Shown: one piece after another, positions 46,575 to 57,229 of the stretch | Layout: each line of letters starts with the position of its first letter | How positions within the stretch are numbered: position 1 is the stretch's first letter | From: Sphingobium psychrophilum | GTDB taxonomy: Bacteria > Pseudomonadota > Alphaproteobacteria > Sphingomonadales > Sphingomonadaceae | NCBI RefSeq assembly: GCF_012927105.1 | Contig: NZ_JABBFV010000012.1 | Location: 60,448 to 124,447, forward strand | DNA: 64,000 nt | Direction of reading: 5' to 3' | Translations under genes and position numbers: made by a program | The notes under the pieces: generated by a model | The model's input: the letters and a program-made list of their open reading frames with translations, nothing else | Told to the model about the DNA's origin: nothing | The model's database searches: none

Positions 46575-48845
46575 TCAGCCCGTAATTTTCGAAAAGTCCG
46601 CGACGCCATGCACCGCCACCCGCAACCGGTCGAGCAGCGCGAGACGCGCCGCCCGCTTTGCCGGATCGGCGTCATTGACCATGACGGAATCGAAGAAGGC
46701 GTCGATCGGCGCGCGCAGCGTGGCAAGCGCGGTCATGGCGTCCTCGAACCGTTCATCGGCCACGGCCTGCGCCGCGCGGGGTTCGGCCGCGTCCAGCGCG
46801 GCGAGCAGCGCGGCTTCGGCGGGTTCGGGGGTGTAATCCCAAACCCCGTCATTCCCGCGAAGGCGGGAAGCCATCTCCGGCGCTGCGTCTCGCTGCTCGG
46901 CTGGGAGATGGGTCCCCGCCTTCGCGGGGATGACGGTAGTGGGTTGGACGCCAGCCCCTTCCTTCTTGAGGATATTGGCCGCCCGCTTGTATCCGGCAAG
47001 CAGGTTCGCGCCATCATCGGTCGCGACAAATGACTGCAACGCATGGACGCGGGCGAGCAGGCGAACGAGATCATCCTCGCCCCCAAGCGCGAACACCGCA
47101 TCGATCAGGTCGTGACGGACCCCCGCTTCCTTCTGCTGAACCTTGAGACGGTCTGCGAAAAAAGGTGCAATGTCATTAGCTTCAACACGAAACAAATCTT
47201 GGCCTGCCGCATAATGTAAGCCGTCAATCGAGCAACGGAGATTATTTGCCAATATCAATTGAATAATGCCTAGCGCGGCACGCCTAAGAGCAAACGGATC
47301 TTTCGATCCGGTCGGCTTCTCCCCGATTGTGAAAAAGCTAACAATACTATCCAGCTTATCCGCCAAACTCACCGCCACCGTCACCGGCGCGGTGGGCACG
47401 TCGTCGCCGTGCCCGACCGGCTTATAATGGTCGCGGATCGCATCCGCCACTGCATCGGGCAGCCCTTCGGCGCGGGCGTAATAGCCGCCCATGACGCCCT
47501 GCAATTCGGGGAACTCGCCGACCATTTCGGTGACCAGGTCGGCCTTGCACAGGCGCGCGGCCTGTTCGGCTAGATCGGCCAATTCTTCCCCGGCACGGGG
47601 AGGGGGACCAGCCGAAGGCTGGTGGAGGGGGCTATCGGTTGAGGACGACGTCGAGAGGCCAGCGTCAGGACGCGCCCCCCCTCCACCACTCGCTTCGCTC
47701 GCGGTCCCCCTCCCCGTATCGGGGAGGATTATCCCCTCTTCCACCAGCCACCGCGCCAGCTTGGCGACCCGCTCGACCTTGTCCGCAACCGTGCCCAGCT
47801 TCTCGTGAAACGTAATCCGTCCCAGCTTCTTGGCATGGTCCTCAAGCCGCGTCTTGCGGTCCTGTTCCCAGAAGAAGCGCGCATCGCTCAGCCGCGCGGC
47901 CAGAACCTTGCGGTTGCCCGCGATGATCGCCGCGCCGCCATCCTTCGCCTCGATATTGGCGGTGCAGATGAAGGCGGGCGCCAGTTTGCCGGCCGCGTCG
48001 TGCAGCACGAAATATTTCTGGTTGATCCGCAGCGTCAGTTGGATGACTTCAGGCGGCACTTTCAGAAAGGCCGGGTCGAAATCGCCCAGCAGCGGCACCG
48101 GCCATTCGGTCAGCCCCGCATTCTCCGCGACCAGCCCCTTGTCCTCGATCACGGTGTAACCATGCGCCGCAGCAGCCTCCGCCGCCTTTTCCGCGATGAT
48201 CGCCTGCCGCTCCTGATGGCTCACGATCACATGGCAGGCGCGCAGCTTTTCGACATAATCGTCCGCGCCGCCGATGGTGATGACGCCGGGATGGTGAAAA
48301 CGATGGCCCAGCGTCGCATAGCCCGACCGCACATGCTCGACCGCGATGTCGACCAGTTGCTCGCCGAAGATCGCGACGATGCCCTGCAAGGGGCGTACCC
48401 AGCGCAGACTTTCGGTCGTCTGGCTGGCCACCCCCCAGCGCATCGCCTTGGGCCAGGGGAAGGCGCGGATGACGGCGGGCACGGCCTGCGCCAGCACATC
48501 CATGGTCGCGCGGCCGGGCTTGTTCACTTGCCCGAACCAGACACCGTCCCGGTCCTCCAACTGATCTTGGGTCAGGCCGGTCTTGCGTAAAAAGCCTTCA
48601 AGCGCCTGCGGCGGCGCGGAAATGCGTGGCCCCTTGAACTCCTCGCTCACCGCCGCGGTTTCTTGGCTCAGGCCTCGCGCGATCAGCGCCAGCCGACGCG
48701 GCGTCACGAAACTGTCGATCGCCGCGGGCTTCAGGCCAGCCTTGGCCAGCTCTTCCGTGAACAGGCGAGCCAGGTCGTCGGACGCCTTGACCTGCATACG
48801 CGCGGGAATTTCCTCGCAGCGCAATTCGAGGAGGAAATCAGTCAT
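46575..48845 (-). CDS. glyS: glycyl-tRNA synthetase beta subunit, with two repeat-derived insertions
   Basis: 756 residues, longer than the usual roughly 690-700. The beta subunit binds tRNA and works with GlyQ in the alpha2beta2 enzyme. MTDFLLELRCEEIPARM at the start, TRRLA-like FVTPRRLALI, and the HD-type region are typical. Two segments look foreign: residues about 371-419 (Gly-, Ser- and Pro-rich, from a family C repeat) and about 637-666 (VIPAKAGTHLP...ASRLRGNDG, from a family A repeat). Neither breaks the frame, and the flanking family sequence continues normally. Confidence 0.96.
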   Translation of the reverse strand: MTDFLLELRCEEIPARMQVKASDDLARLFTEELAKAGLKPAAIDSFVTPRRLALIARGLSQETAAVSEEFKGPRISAPPQALEGFLRKTGLTQDQLEDRDGVWFGQVNKPGRATMDVLAQAVPAVIRAFPWPKAMRWGVASQTTESLRWVRPLQGIVAIFGEQLVDIAVEHVRSGYATLGHRFHHPGVITIGGADDYVEKLRACHVIVSHQERQAIIAEKAAEAAAAHGYTVIEDKGLVAENAGLTEWPVPLLGDFDPAFLKVPPEVIQLTLRINQKYFVLHDAAGKLAPAFICTANIEAKDGGAAIIAGNRKVLAARLSDARFFWEQDRKTRLEDHAKKLGRITFHEKLGTVADKVERVAKLARWLVEEGIILPDTGRGTASEASGGGGARPDAGLSTSSSTDSPLHQPSAGPPPRAGEELADLAEQAARLCKADLVTEMVGEFPELQGVMGGYYARAEGLPDAVADAIRDHYKPVGHGDDVPTAPVTVAVSLADKLDSIVSFFTIGEKPTGSKDPFALRRAALGIIQLILANNLRCSIDGLHYAAGQDLFRVEANDIAPFFADRLKVQQKEAGVRHDLIDAVFALGGEDDLVRLLARVHALQSFVATDDGANLLAGYKRAANILKKEGAGVQPTTVIPAKAGTHLPAEQRDAAPEMASRLRGNDGVWDYTPEPAEAALLAALDAAEPRAAQAVADERFEDAMTALATLRAPIDAFFDSVMVNDADPAKRAARLALLDRLRVAVHGVADFSKITG
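46847..46935. repeat. family A repeat inside glyS
   Basis: The 89-base element has the same paired hairpins as the intergenic copies (TTCCCGC-GAAG-GCGGGAA and CCCCGC-CTTC-GCGGGG). On the minus strand it is read in frame as about 30 residues starting VIPAKAGTHLP. Confidence 0.85.
47588..47727. repeat. family C inverted repeat inside glyS
   Basis: Arms around CGGGGAGGGGGACC (47588-47631) and GGTCCCCCTCCCCG (about 47680-47727) are inverted and flank a 50-base spacer. The element is translated in frame as a low-complexity loop rich in Gly, Ser, Pro and Ala. It is the only copy of this family in the window. Confidence 0.75.
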
Positions 48846-48856
48846 ATTTCATTTTT

Positions 48857-48934
48857 CCGTTCGTCTCGAGCGAAGTCGAGAGACGTGGAGGACAGGCCGC
48901 GCGAGCGTGTCTCGACTTCGCTCGACACGAACGG
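48857..48934. repeat. family B inverted repeat between glyQ and glyS
   Basis: CCGTTCGT plus CTCGAGCGAAGTCGAGA (48857-48885) faces its inverted partner ending CGACACGAACGG (48906-48934). The element fills the spacer between glyQ and glyS, so it is probably transcribed with them. Confidence 0.8.
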
Positions 48935-48957
48935 CTGTTGGGTGCAGGTCGACCCGC

Positions 48958-49857
48958 TCACGCCACCCACCCCGGAAATTTGGCGCTCCATGCGTCGCTA
49001 TTGCTGGCGATCCACGCCTCGCAACTTCCCTTCGCCATGTCGCGCACCTGGCCCATATAGCTGGCGCGTTCCTGCACGGAAATCACGCCGCGCGCCTGGA
49101 GCAGATTGAACACATGGCTGGCCTTGATCGCCTGGTCATAAGCGGCCAGCGGCACGTTCGCCTCGATGCATTGCGCATATTCGGCCTGGCAATCCTTGAA
49201 CCAGCGGAACAGCTTGTCGGTGTCGGCGACCTCGAAATTCCATTTCGACATCTGCTGCTCGTTGGCCAGGAACACGTCGCCATAGGTGACGCCGGCGTCA
49301 TTGAATTTCAGGTCGTATACGCTGTCGACGCCCTGAATATACATGGCGAGCCGCTCCAACCCGTAGGTCAACTCCCCCGCGACCGGCTTGCAGTCGTAAC
49401 CGCCCATCTGCTGGAAATAGGTGAACTGCGTGACTTCCATGCCATCGCACCACACTTCCCATCCCAGGCCCCAGGCGCCCAGCGTCGGGCTTTCCCAGTC
49501 ATCTTCGACGAAGCGGATGTCGTGGACCAGCGGATCGATGCCGATCTCCACCAGGCTCCCCAGATACAGTTCCTGCAAGTTCGCGGGCGATGGCTTCATG
49601 ATCACCTGATATTGGTAATAATGCTGCAACCGGTTGGGATTTTCGCCATATCGGCCGTCCGTGGGCCGCCGGCTGGGCTGGACATAGGCGGCGTTCCAGG
49701 GCTGCGGCCCCAGCGCGCGCAGCGTGGTCGCGGGGTGGAATGTGCCTGCCCCCACTTCCATGTCATAGGGTTGCAGGATGACGCAGCCCTGTTTCCCCCA
49801 ATAGGCATGGAGGGTCAGGATCAGGTCCTGGAAGGAAAGCGCTTTGCCTTCGGCCAC
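48958..49857 (-). CDS. glyQ: glycyl-tRNA synthetase alpha subunit
   Basis: 299 residues, the catalytic class II subunit of the two-subunit glycyl-tRNA synthetase. [40 protein letters not shown] and [20 protein letters not shown] are hallmark motifs. It precedes glyS with a 112-base spacer holding a repeat. Confidence 0.97.
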   Translation of the reverse strand: MAEGKALSFQDLILTLHAYWGKQGCVILQPYDMEVGAGTFHPATTLRALGPQPWNAAYVQPSRRPTDGRYGENPNRLQHYYQYQVIMKPSPANLQELYLGSLVEIGIDPLVHDIRFVEDDWESPTLGAWGLGWEVWCDGMEVTQFTYFQQMGGYDCKPVAGELTYGLERLAMYIQGVDSVYDLKFNDAGVTYGDVFLANEQQMSKWNFEVADTDKLFRWFKDCQAEYAQCIEANVPLAAYDQAIKASHVFNLLQARGVISVQERASYMGQVRDMAKGSCEAWIASNSDAWSAKFPGWVA

Positions 49858-49924
49858 GAAACGTCCTTATCGAAAGTGCTGATTTACGTGGCCGCGCCTT
49901 GGCCCATGGGGCCGATAGGGTCAA

Positions 49925-49966
49925 GGGCCAAGGGTTAGGGGCCAAGGGTTACGGGCCAAGGGTTAG
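49925..49966. repeat. 14-base tandem repeat
   Basis: Three back-to-back copies of GGGCCAAGGGTTAS (S being G, C, G) occupy the spacer between glyQ and the first TraB gene. Partial copies flank the block. It is too short and lacks spacers to be a CRISPR array. Confidence 0.85.
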
Positions 49967-50033
49967 GGGAAAGCCGCCGTAAACAGGGTTAAGCGGCTTG
50001 CCCTCCCGCCGCGCGCTCCCCATTGAAGGGGCC

Positions 50034-50936
50034 ATGACATTGCTTCCCACCCTGTTGCGGGCGTTTGGCGCCGCCTGGCTGCTGATCGGCGGCGTCCCTG
50101 CACATGCCCAGCCTACCGCCGCCACCCCGGCGCTGTGGGCGGTGCGGGATGCCGACACCACCATCTATCTGTTCGGCACCGTCCATGTGATGAAGCCGGA
50201 CATCGACTGGTTCCACGGCGACATAAAACGCGCCTTCTACCGCTCGGACGAGTTGGTGCTGGAGATTATCGAGCCGGACGATCCAAACGCGATCGGCGCG
50301 ACCATGACGGGCATGGCGCTGGCCAAGGACGGGGTAAAGCTGTCCGACCGGCTGACCCCGGACGCGCGAGCGAAATATCAGGCGGCGATGGACGCCAACA
50401 GCCTGCCCTGGCGCACGTTCGACCTGTTCAACCCCTGGATGAGCGGCATGGCCCTGTCAGTCGCCCCGCTCGCAAAGCTAGGCTATAAAAACGACCTGGG
50501 CGCGGAGAAAATCCTGCGCAGCGCGGCGGAAGGCGCGGGCAAGAAAGTCGCCGCGCTGGAAACCGTCGAGCAGCAGGTCGGCTTCTTCGCCAGCCTGCCG
50601 ATGGCGCAGCAGGTGCAATTCCTCAACGCCACCGTCGACGGCCTGCCGGATATGGAGAACGAGTTCGGCGACCTGCTGCGCTACTGGCAGGCGGGGCAGC
50701 CGGACAGACTGGCAAAATCGATGAACGAATCGCTCGAAGCGACGCCGGAACTCGCGCAGGTGCTGCTGACCGGCCGCAACGCCAATTGGGCCAAGTGGAT
50801 CAAGGCGCGGTTGGATCAGCCCGGCACCGTCTTCGTCGCCGTGGGCGCGGGCCATCTGGCCGGCAAGGGCAGCGTGCAGGATCAACTCGAGACATTGGGC
50901 TTGCGCGCCCGCCGCATAAAGGACGTAAAACCATGA
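50034..50936 (+). CDS. TraB/GumN family protein
   Basis: About 300 residues. A signal peptide (MTLLPTLLRAFGAAWLLIGG, then VPAHA) precedes the GumN/TraB domain, with TTIYLFGTVHVMKPDIDWF near the start and FVAVGAGHLAGKGSVQDQL near the end (the GxxH motifs thought to bind metal). Function is poorly defined; related proteins include TIKI-like proteases. ATG 50034 was chosen because it begins the signal peptide. It overlaps the next paralogue by 4 bases. Confidence 0.88.
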   Translation: MTLLPTLLRAFGAAWLLIGGVPAHAQPTAATPALWAVRDADTTIYLFGTVHVMKPDIDWFHGDIKRAFYRSDELVLEIIEPDDPNAIGATMTGMALAKDGVKLSDRLTPDARAKYQAAMDANSLPWRTFDLFNPWMSGMALSVAPLAKLGYKNDLGAEKILRSAAEGAGKKVAALETVEQQVGFFASLPMAQQVQFLNATVDGLPDMENEFGDLLRYWQAGQPDRLAKSMNESLEATPELAQVLLTGRNANWAKWIKARLDQPGTVFVAVGAGHLAGKGSVQDQLETLGLRARRIKDVKP

Positions 50937-51820
50937 TGCGCGTCGTCACCCGCCTCCTCGCCCTGTTCGCGCTGACTATGGTCGCGGCCTGCGGACAGAA
51001 TGACACGCCCACCGCCAAGGCGCAGGGCGGCCCGGCCCTGTGGCAAGTGCAGCGCGGCGAACTGAACGGCTGGCTGTTCGGCACCATCCATGTCCTGCCC
51101 AAGGGGCTGTCCTGGGACACGCCGACGATCACCGAAGCGATGACCGCGTCCGACCGGCTGGTGCTGGAAGCCGCGGACTTGCAGGACGAGCAAAAGACGC
51201 TGTCGCTGTTCGAGAAAATGGGCCGCAGCGCCGGCCTGCCGCCGCTGGAACGGCGCGTGCCGGACGAGGAAAAGACGGCCCTGGTCAAGGCGATGGCGGA
51301 CGGCGGCACCAACAGCCAATTGCTGTCCGGCTATGAAAGCTGGGCCGCCGCGATGCTGCTGTCCGCGTCCAGCCAGCAGGGGCTGGGCGTCAGCCAGGAT
51401 GACGGCGTCGAACCCGTGCTGATCGAGCGCTTCAAGAAGGCCGGCAAGCCGATCGGCGGGCTGGAGACGGTGGAACGGCAATTCGCCGCCTTCGATACGC
51501 TCCCCGAAGCGGCGCAATCGCGCCTGCTGGTGCAGACCATCCATGAAGCCAAGGGCATGAAAGCGCTGTACGACCGCATCCTCACCGCCTGGGGCAAGGG
51601 CGACATGGACGCGATCGCCAAGGAAGACCAGATCGGCGAGCAGCCCGACCCGATGGTCGAGGAAGCCGTGCTGGTCGCCCGCAACCGCGACTGGGTGAAG
51701 GCGATCGAGCCGATGCAGGGCCGCCCCTTCATCGCGGTGGGCGCGGGTCACCTGACCGGCCGGGAAAACCTCATCGAACTGCTCAAGGCCAAGGGATTCA
51801 CGGTGACGCGGGTGCAGTGA
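50933..51820 (+). CDS. TraB/GumN family lipoprotein, paralogue of upstream gene
   Basis: About 295 residues. MMRVVTRLLALFALTMVAAC carries a lipobox, so the protein is likely membrane-anchored. GWLFGTIHVLPKGLSWDTP and FIAVGAGHLTGRENLIELL match the motifs of the preceding gene. It most likely arose by tandem duplication and then diverged in its export signal. The start overlaps the upstream stop (ATGA). Confidence 0.88.
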   Translation: MMRVVTRLLALFALTMVAACGQNDTPTAKAQGGPALWQVQRGELNGWLFGTIHVLPKGLSWDTPTITEAMTASDRLVLEAADLQDEQKTLSLFEKMGRSAGLPPLERRVPDEEKTALVKAMADGGTNSQLLSGYESWAAAMLLSASSQQGLGVSQDDGVEPVLIERFKKAGKPIGGLETVERQFAAFDTLPEAAQSRLLVQTIHEAKGMKALYDRILTAWGKGDMDAIAKEDQIGEQPDPMVEEAVLVARNRDWVKAIEPMQGRPFIAVGAGHLTGRENLIELLKAKGFTVTRVQ

Positions 51821-51834
51821 TTCACCATCAACGG

Positions 51835-51971
51835 CCGTTCGTCCTGAGTAGCCATTGAGCGAAGTCGGAGTCAAAGACGACCGAAGGGCAAATGGCGTAT
51901 CGAAGGATAGGTTTGCCTACATCCTTCGATACGAGGCTTCGGCAAGCTCAGCCTCTACTCAGGACGAACGG
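51835..51971. repeat. family B composite repeat upstream of rplY
   Basis: Outer arms CCGTTCGTCCTGAGTA and TACTCAGGACGAACGG enclose degenerate GAGCGAAGTCGG and CTTCGGCAAGCTCAG segments and an inner inverted repeat CGTATCGAAGGAT / ATCCTTCGATACG (51896-51933). The whole 137-base element can form a long hairpin. Confidence 0.8.
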
Positions 51972-52092
51972 ATGTTGCTCGCGCCCCACCCTTGCATTCC
52001 CGCCCTTTTCTGCTAAAGGGCCGCCTTCCCGCTATGGTCATCCCTGGAGGCGTGGTGGGAACGTACATCAATTTTGCTTTTGGAGACACGCA

Positions 52093-52710
52093 ATGAGCGA
52101 GCAGCTTACGCTGTCGGCCGAGGCACGCGATCGGGCAGGCAAGGGAGCCTCCCGCGCCCTCCGCCGTGAGGGCCGCGTACCCGCCGTCATCTATGGAATG
52201 AACGAAGAACCCCTGTCGATCCACGTCGAGGAAAAGCTCCTAAACAAGCAGCTCGGCACCGGCCACTTCTTCAATTCGGTCATCATGGTCGAAGTCGGCG
52301 GCAAGACCGTCCGCACCCTCGCCAAGGACGTGGCCTTCCACCCCGTCAGTGACCGTCCGCTGCACGCCGATTTCCTGCGCGTGTCCGAACATGCCACCGT
52401 TCACGTCCATGTGCCTGTGCGCTTCGAAAATGAAGACGCCTCGCCGGGCCTGAAGAAGGGCGGCGTGCTGAACGTCGTCGCGCATGACATCGAACTGGAA
52501 GTCGACGCCGCCGAAATCCCCGACGAAGTCGTGGTCGACCTGACCGGCCTGGAAGTCGGCGATTCCATCCACATCAGCGCCGTGACCCTGCCCAAGGGCA
52601 CGAAGGCGCTGCACGCGGACACCGACTTCTCGATCGCGACCGTCGTCGCCCCGTCGGCGCTCAAGAGCGCCGAAGGCGAAGCGGAAGACGAGGCTGGCGA
52701 GGCCGAATAA
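52093..52710 (+). CDS. rplY: 50S ribosomal protein L25/general stress protein Ctc
   Basis: 205 residues. The N-terminal 5S rRNA-binding domain ([29 protein letters not shown]) and the C-terminal TL5-like domain ([29 protein letters not shown]) give the long Ctc form. The tail is acidic ([12 protein letters not shown]). The start is ATG 52093. It precedes pth, the usual pairing, with a repeat element between them. Confidence 0.96.
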   Translation: MSEQLTLSAEARDRAGKGASRALRREGRVPAVIYGMNEEPLSIHVEEKLLNKQLGTGHFFNSVIMVEVGGKTVRTLAKDVAFHPVSDRPLHADFLRVSEHATVHVHVPVRFENEDASPGLKKGGVLNVVAHDIELEVDAAEIPDEVVVDLTGLEVGDSIHISAVTLPKGTKALHADTDFSIATVVAPSALKSAEGEAEDEAGEAE

Positions 52711-52735
52711 GCCTCTAGCGCCTCAACCTCTTAAA

Positions 52736-52859
52736 CCTCCGTTCGTGCTGAGTATGGACTGAGCTTGTCGAAGGCCCGTATCGAAGCATTGGTCCCAAGG
52801 ACCGATCCTTCGATACGCCATTTCGACTTCGCTCAATGTCTACTCAGGATGAACGGAGG
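52736..52859. repeat. family B composite repeat between rplY and pth
   Basis: Outer arms CCTCCGTTCGTGCTGAGTA and TACTCAGGATGAACGGAGG enclose an inner CGTATCGAAG / CTTCGATACG pair. It is related to the copy at 51835, so rplY is bracketed by two of these elements. It ends 23 bases before the pth start. Confidence 0.8.
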
Positions 52860-52882
52860 TTTTTGATTCGGGAAGAAAAGCC

Positions 52883-53452
52883 ATGCAAATCTGGGCGGGC
52901 CTGGGCAATCCGGGGCAGCAATATGCGATGCACCGGCACAATGTCGGCTTCATGGTCGCGGACCTGATCGCGGACCTGCATCGCTTCTCACCACCCAAAA
53001 AACAGTTCCAGGGCTGGGTGCAGGAAGGGCGGATCGGGCCAGAAAAGATCATCCTCCTGAAACCCGCCACCTTCATGAACGACAGCGGCCGGTCGGTTGG
53101 CGATGCGATGCGCTTCTACAAGCTGACGCCGCAGGACGTCACCATCTTTCACGACGAACTCGACCTCGTACCCATGAAGGTCAAGGTAAAGCGCGGCGGC
53201 GGCAATGCCGGGCATAACGGCCTGCGCTCGACCGACGCGCATATCGGCAATGACTTCCGACGCGTGCGGATCGGCATCGGCCATCCGGGGCACAAGGACA
53301 AGGTCCATAACTATGTCCTGGGCAATTACGCCAAGAGCGAGATGGATGCCCTGGCCGACATGCTGGCCGCGATCGGCGCGGAAGCAGAATGGCTGGCCAA
53401 GAATGACGACGCGCGCTTCATGAACGAAGTGGCGCTGCGGCTGGCGGCCTGA
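52883..53452 (+). CDS. pth: peptidyl-tRNA hydrolase
   Basis: 189 residues. It frees tRNA from stalled peptidyl-tRNA. WAGLGNPGQQY and HRHNVGFMVAD carry the catalytic His19; FMNDSGRSVGDAM and HDELDLVP also match the family, as does GGGNAGHNGLRS. Complete length. Confidence 0.96.
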   Translation: MQIWAGLGNPGQQYAMHRHNVGFMVADLIADLHRFSPPKKQFQGWVQEGRIGPEKIILLKPATFMNDSGRSVGDAMRFYKLTPQDVTIFHDELDLVPMKVKVKRGGGNAGHNGLRSTDAHIGNDFRRVRIGIGHPGHKDKVHNYVLGNYAKSEMDALADMLAAIGAEAEWLAKNDDARFMNEVALRLAA

Positions 53453-53519
53453 ACTCTTAAACCGCCTAAACATCTCACACCGAAGCGCGGTGATAATGAC
53501 TTATCGGAACAGGCATGGC

Positions 53520-53585
53520 GTTCCCCGGCGAAAGCCGGGGTCCAGTCCAGAGCGTGGAACTGGACCCCGGCTTTCGCCGGGGAAC
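53520..53585. repeat. family A paired-hairpin repeat before pgm
   Basis: Two 27-base arms (53520-53546 and 53559-53585) are perfect reverse complements. Each contains CCCCGGC-GAAA-GCCGGGG. Very similar to the element at 56160, including the 12-base spacer. Confidence 0.9.
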
Positions 53586-53623
53586 AATGCGCTATAGGTT
53601 CCGGTCAATGCTAACCCGCCTGA

Positions 53624-55330
<1,707 letters not shown>

Positions 55331-55440
55331 TCGCCCGGCTTCGAACGGGCCGAACAGAACATAAACTAACGCCCCGGCAACAAGGCGGAAATGCGCGCGG
55401 ATTAGAGGGAGGGTATCCCTTTCCCGATCCCAGGACATCC

Positions 55441-56124
55441 ATGCGCCGCCTCGCTCTCTGCCTGTCCGCCTGCCTTGCCCTGTTCTCCGCCCCGACCCGC
55501 GCGGCGACCAGCGAGGATGAGCAGGTCTGGCTCAACCTGACCGCCATGGGATCGGTGAAGGACGAGCTGGTCTATTTCGCGGAAATCCAGCCGCGCTTCG
55601 GCGATGGCGTCTCCCGCGTCGACCAGTCGCTGTTTCGCGGCGCTGTCGGCTGGAAATTCTCGCCTGCGCTGACTCTCTATCAGGGCTATGCCCATGTCGT
55701 CGTGCCGATCGCCGGCGGCAAGGACGTCAATGAGGAGCGCAGCTTCCAGCAGCTAAGCTGGACGCTTGGCAAGCCTTGGGGCGGCGAACTGTCATCGCGC
55801 ACCCGTCTCGAACAACGCTGGCGATCGGACGGCGACGACATGGGCTGGCGGCTGCGCGAGATGCTCCGCTACGAAAAGCCGCTGCGTGCCGACGGCGACG
55901 CCGTCAACGCGCTGGTCTATGCAGAGGGGTTCGCCGCGCTCAACGACACCGACTGGGGCGCACGCAGCGGCTTCGACCAGCTACGCAGTTTCGTCGGCGC
56001 GGAAATCGGCCTACCCGGCGCATCGACGCTGGAGGTGGGTTACCTCAACCAGTTGGTCAACCAGCGGGCCGGCAACCAGCGCGTCAACCATGTCGCATCG
56101 GTGACGCTGTTTTTCCGGCACTAA
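55441..56124 (+). CDS. DUF2490 outer-membrane-like protein
   Basis: 227 residues. A signal peptide (MRRLALCLSACLALFSAPTR) is followed by beta-strands of a small barrel: EDEQVWLNLTAMGSVKDELV, LYQGYAHVV, ELSSRTRLEQRWRS, and a C-terminal NHVASVTLFFRH. This matches DUF2490. The function is unknown. It follows pgm by 110 bases. Confidence 0.82.
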   Translation: MRRLALCLSACLALFSAPTRAATSEDEQVWLNLTAMGSVKDELVYFAEIQPRFGDGVSRVDQSLFRGAVGWKFSPALTLYQGYAHVVVPIAGGKDVNEERSFQQLSWTLGKPWGGELSSRTRLEQRWRSDGDDMGWRLREMLRYEKPLRADGDAVNALVYAEGFAALNDTDWGARSGFDQLRSFVGAEIGLPGASTLEVGYLNQLVNQRAGNQRVNHVASVTLFFRH

Positions 56125-56159
56125 TCCCAAGGTACATTGGTAGGAACCTATAGCATATT

Positions 56160-56225
56160 GTTCCCCGGCGAAGGCCGGGGTCCAGTCCCGATGTCTGAAC
56201 TGGACCCCGGCCTTCGCCGGGGAAC
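56160..56225. repeat. family A paired-hairpin repeat after DUF2490 gene
   Basis: Two 27-base arms (56160-56186 and 56199-56225) are perfect reverse complements around a 12-base spacer. Each arm contains CCCCGGC-GAAG-GCCGGGG. Confidence 0.9.
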
Positions 56226-56485
56226 GCCGCCCATTATTCAGCATCATCGCATTTTAGCATAAGGACGCGGCCGAGTGCGCAGCGCGAATGCGGCAATGCC
56301 CGCTACAGGGCCAATTGTCCGCAATTTTCGTCACTCATCCAATAAAGCAAGTCATTGATTATAAGTGAAAATAGGACAGATTTGGTTCACGTCCAAAGGA
56401 CAGTGCCCAAAAAATCAATATATTACAACTAGTTATAATCGCGATATCAGGCGCAACTGTCCAACTCCCTGTCTCGGAACGCGGC
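56226..56485. other. AT-rich intergenic stretch without a gene
   Basis: Between the repeat and the 3' end of the minus-strand lipoprotein gene. The part from about 56340 to 56450 is much richer in A and T than its surroundings, with TATAAT at 56434 and GGACAG in two direct copies plus CTGTCC. I see no open frame or clear terminator. Confidence 0.5.
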
Positions 56486-57229
56486 TTACCGCCCGTTATC
56501 GGCGATGATATCGACGCCGGTCTTGCCGCCCGGCGCGTCGGTGAACAGGATGAAATAGGCGCTGCCGTCGGACCCGCGGGTGCCGCCCAGCACATGATCG
56601 CCGCCCAATATTTTGTGCTCGCCATCATAGCCCGCGCGGCGCGCCAGCGTATAATAATAGTCCATCACGCCCTGCCGCGGCGCAGGCGTCACGAAGCTTG
56701 CCGCACGCAGAGTGCAGCCATCGGCCTGTGCACCCGCCGCCTCCGTCAGTTGCGCGCCAGGAAACAGGCCGAAGGGTTCGGGCAGCCGCTGCGCCCATTC
56801 CATGCCGTAATTGAGTTTCTTCGCGCAATTGCCATTGCTGCCACGACGCCCGGCTTCCTCGCGCGCGACCGCGCCCAGCGTCACGATCGACGCCATCGCC
56901 TCACCCTCGCTCGCGGTCGGCGCAGCGAGCAATTTGCCGCCGGCCAGCTTCACTGCCTCCGCCTGCGCCGCGCCCGCATCCCCCGTCAGAACCGGCACCG
57001 CGCCATTGGCGGGACGATCGGCGGGACGCACGGCGTTGCGGTTGGCCTGCCCCACCAGTTGCGGATCGACCACGATCGGATCGGCCAGCGCGCCCTTGAG
57101 CGCCGGGTCGGTCGCATTGTCGGTCAGCTGCGCGTCGAGCGCGGCCAAGCTGGCATCCTTGTCCCCCTTGCCGCAGGCGGCCAGCGCCAACACCAAAGAT
57201 ACCATCGCTACAGACCGGACACGCGCCAT
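56486..57229 (-). CDS. putative lipoprotein of unknown function
   Basis: 247 residues. MARVRSVAMVSLVLALAACG has a lipobox with the acylated Cys at 19. A low-complexity linker follows, then a domain with NCAKKLNYGMEWAQRLPEPF and GVMDYYYTLARRAGYDGEHK. A second ATG at codon 9 is possible. I do not recognise a family. It is transcribed away from the small membrane protein gene. Confidence 0.82.
   Translation of the reverse strand: MARVRSVAMVSLVLALAACGKGDKDASLAALDAQLTDNATDPALKGALADPIVVDPQLVGQANRNAVRPADRPANGAVPVLTGDAGAAQAEAVKLAGGKLLAAPTASEGEAMASIVTLGAVAREEAGRRGSNGNCAKKLNYGMEWAQRLPEPFGLFPGAQLTEAAGAQADGCTLRAASFVTPAPRQGVMDYYYTLARRAGYDGEHKILGGDHVLGGTRGSDGSAYFILFTDAPGGKTGVDIIADNGR

Noticed and set aside
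49925..49966. Tandem repeat considered as a CRISPR array
   Set aside because: The copies abut with no spacers, and no cas genes are present.
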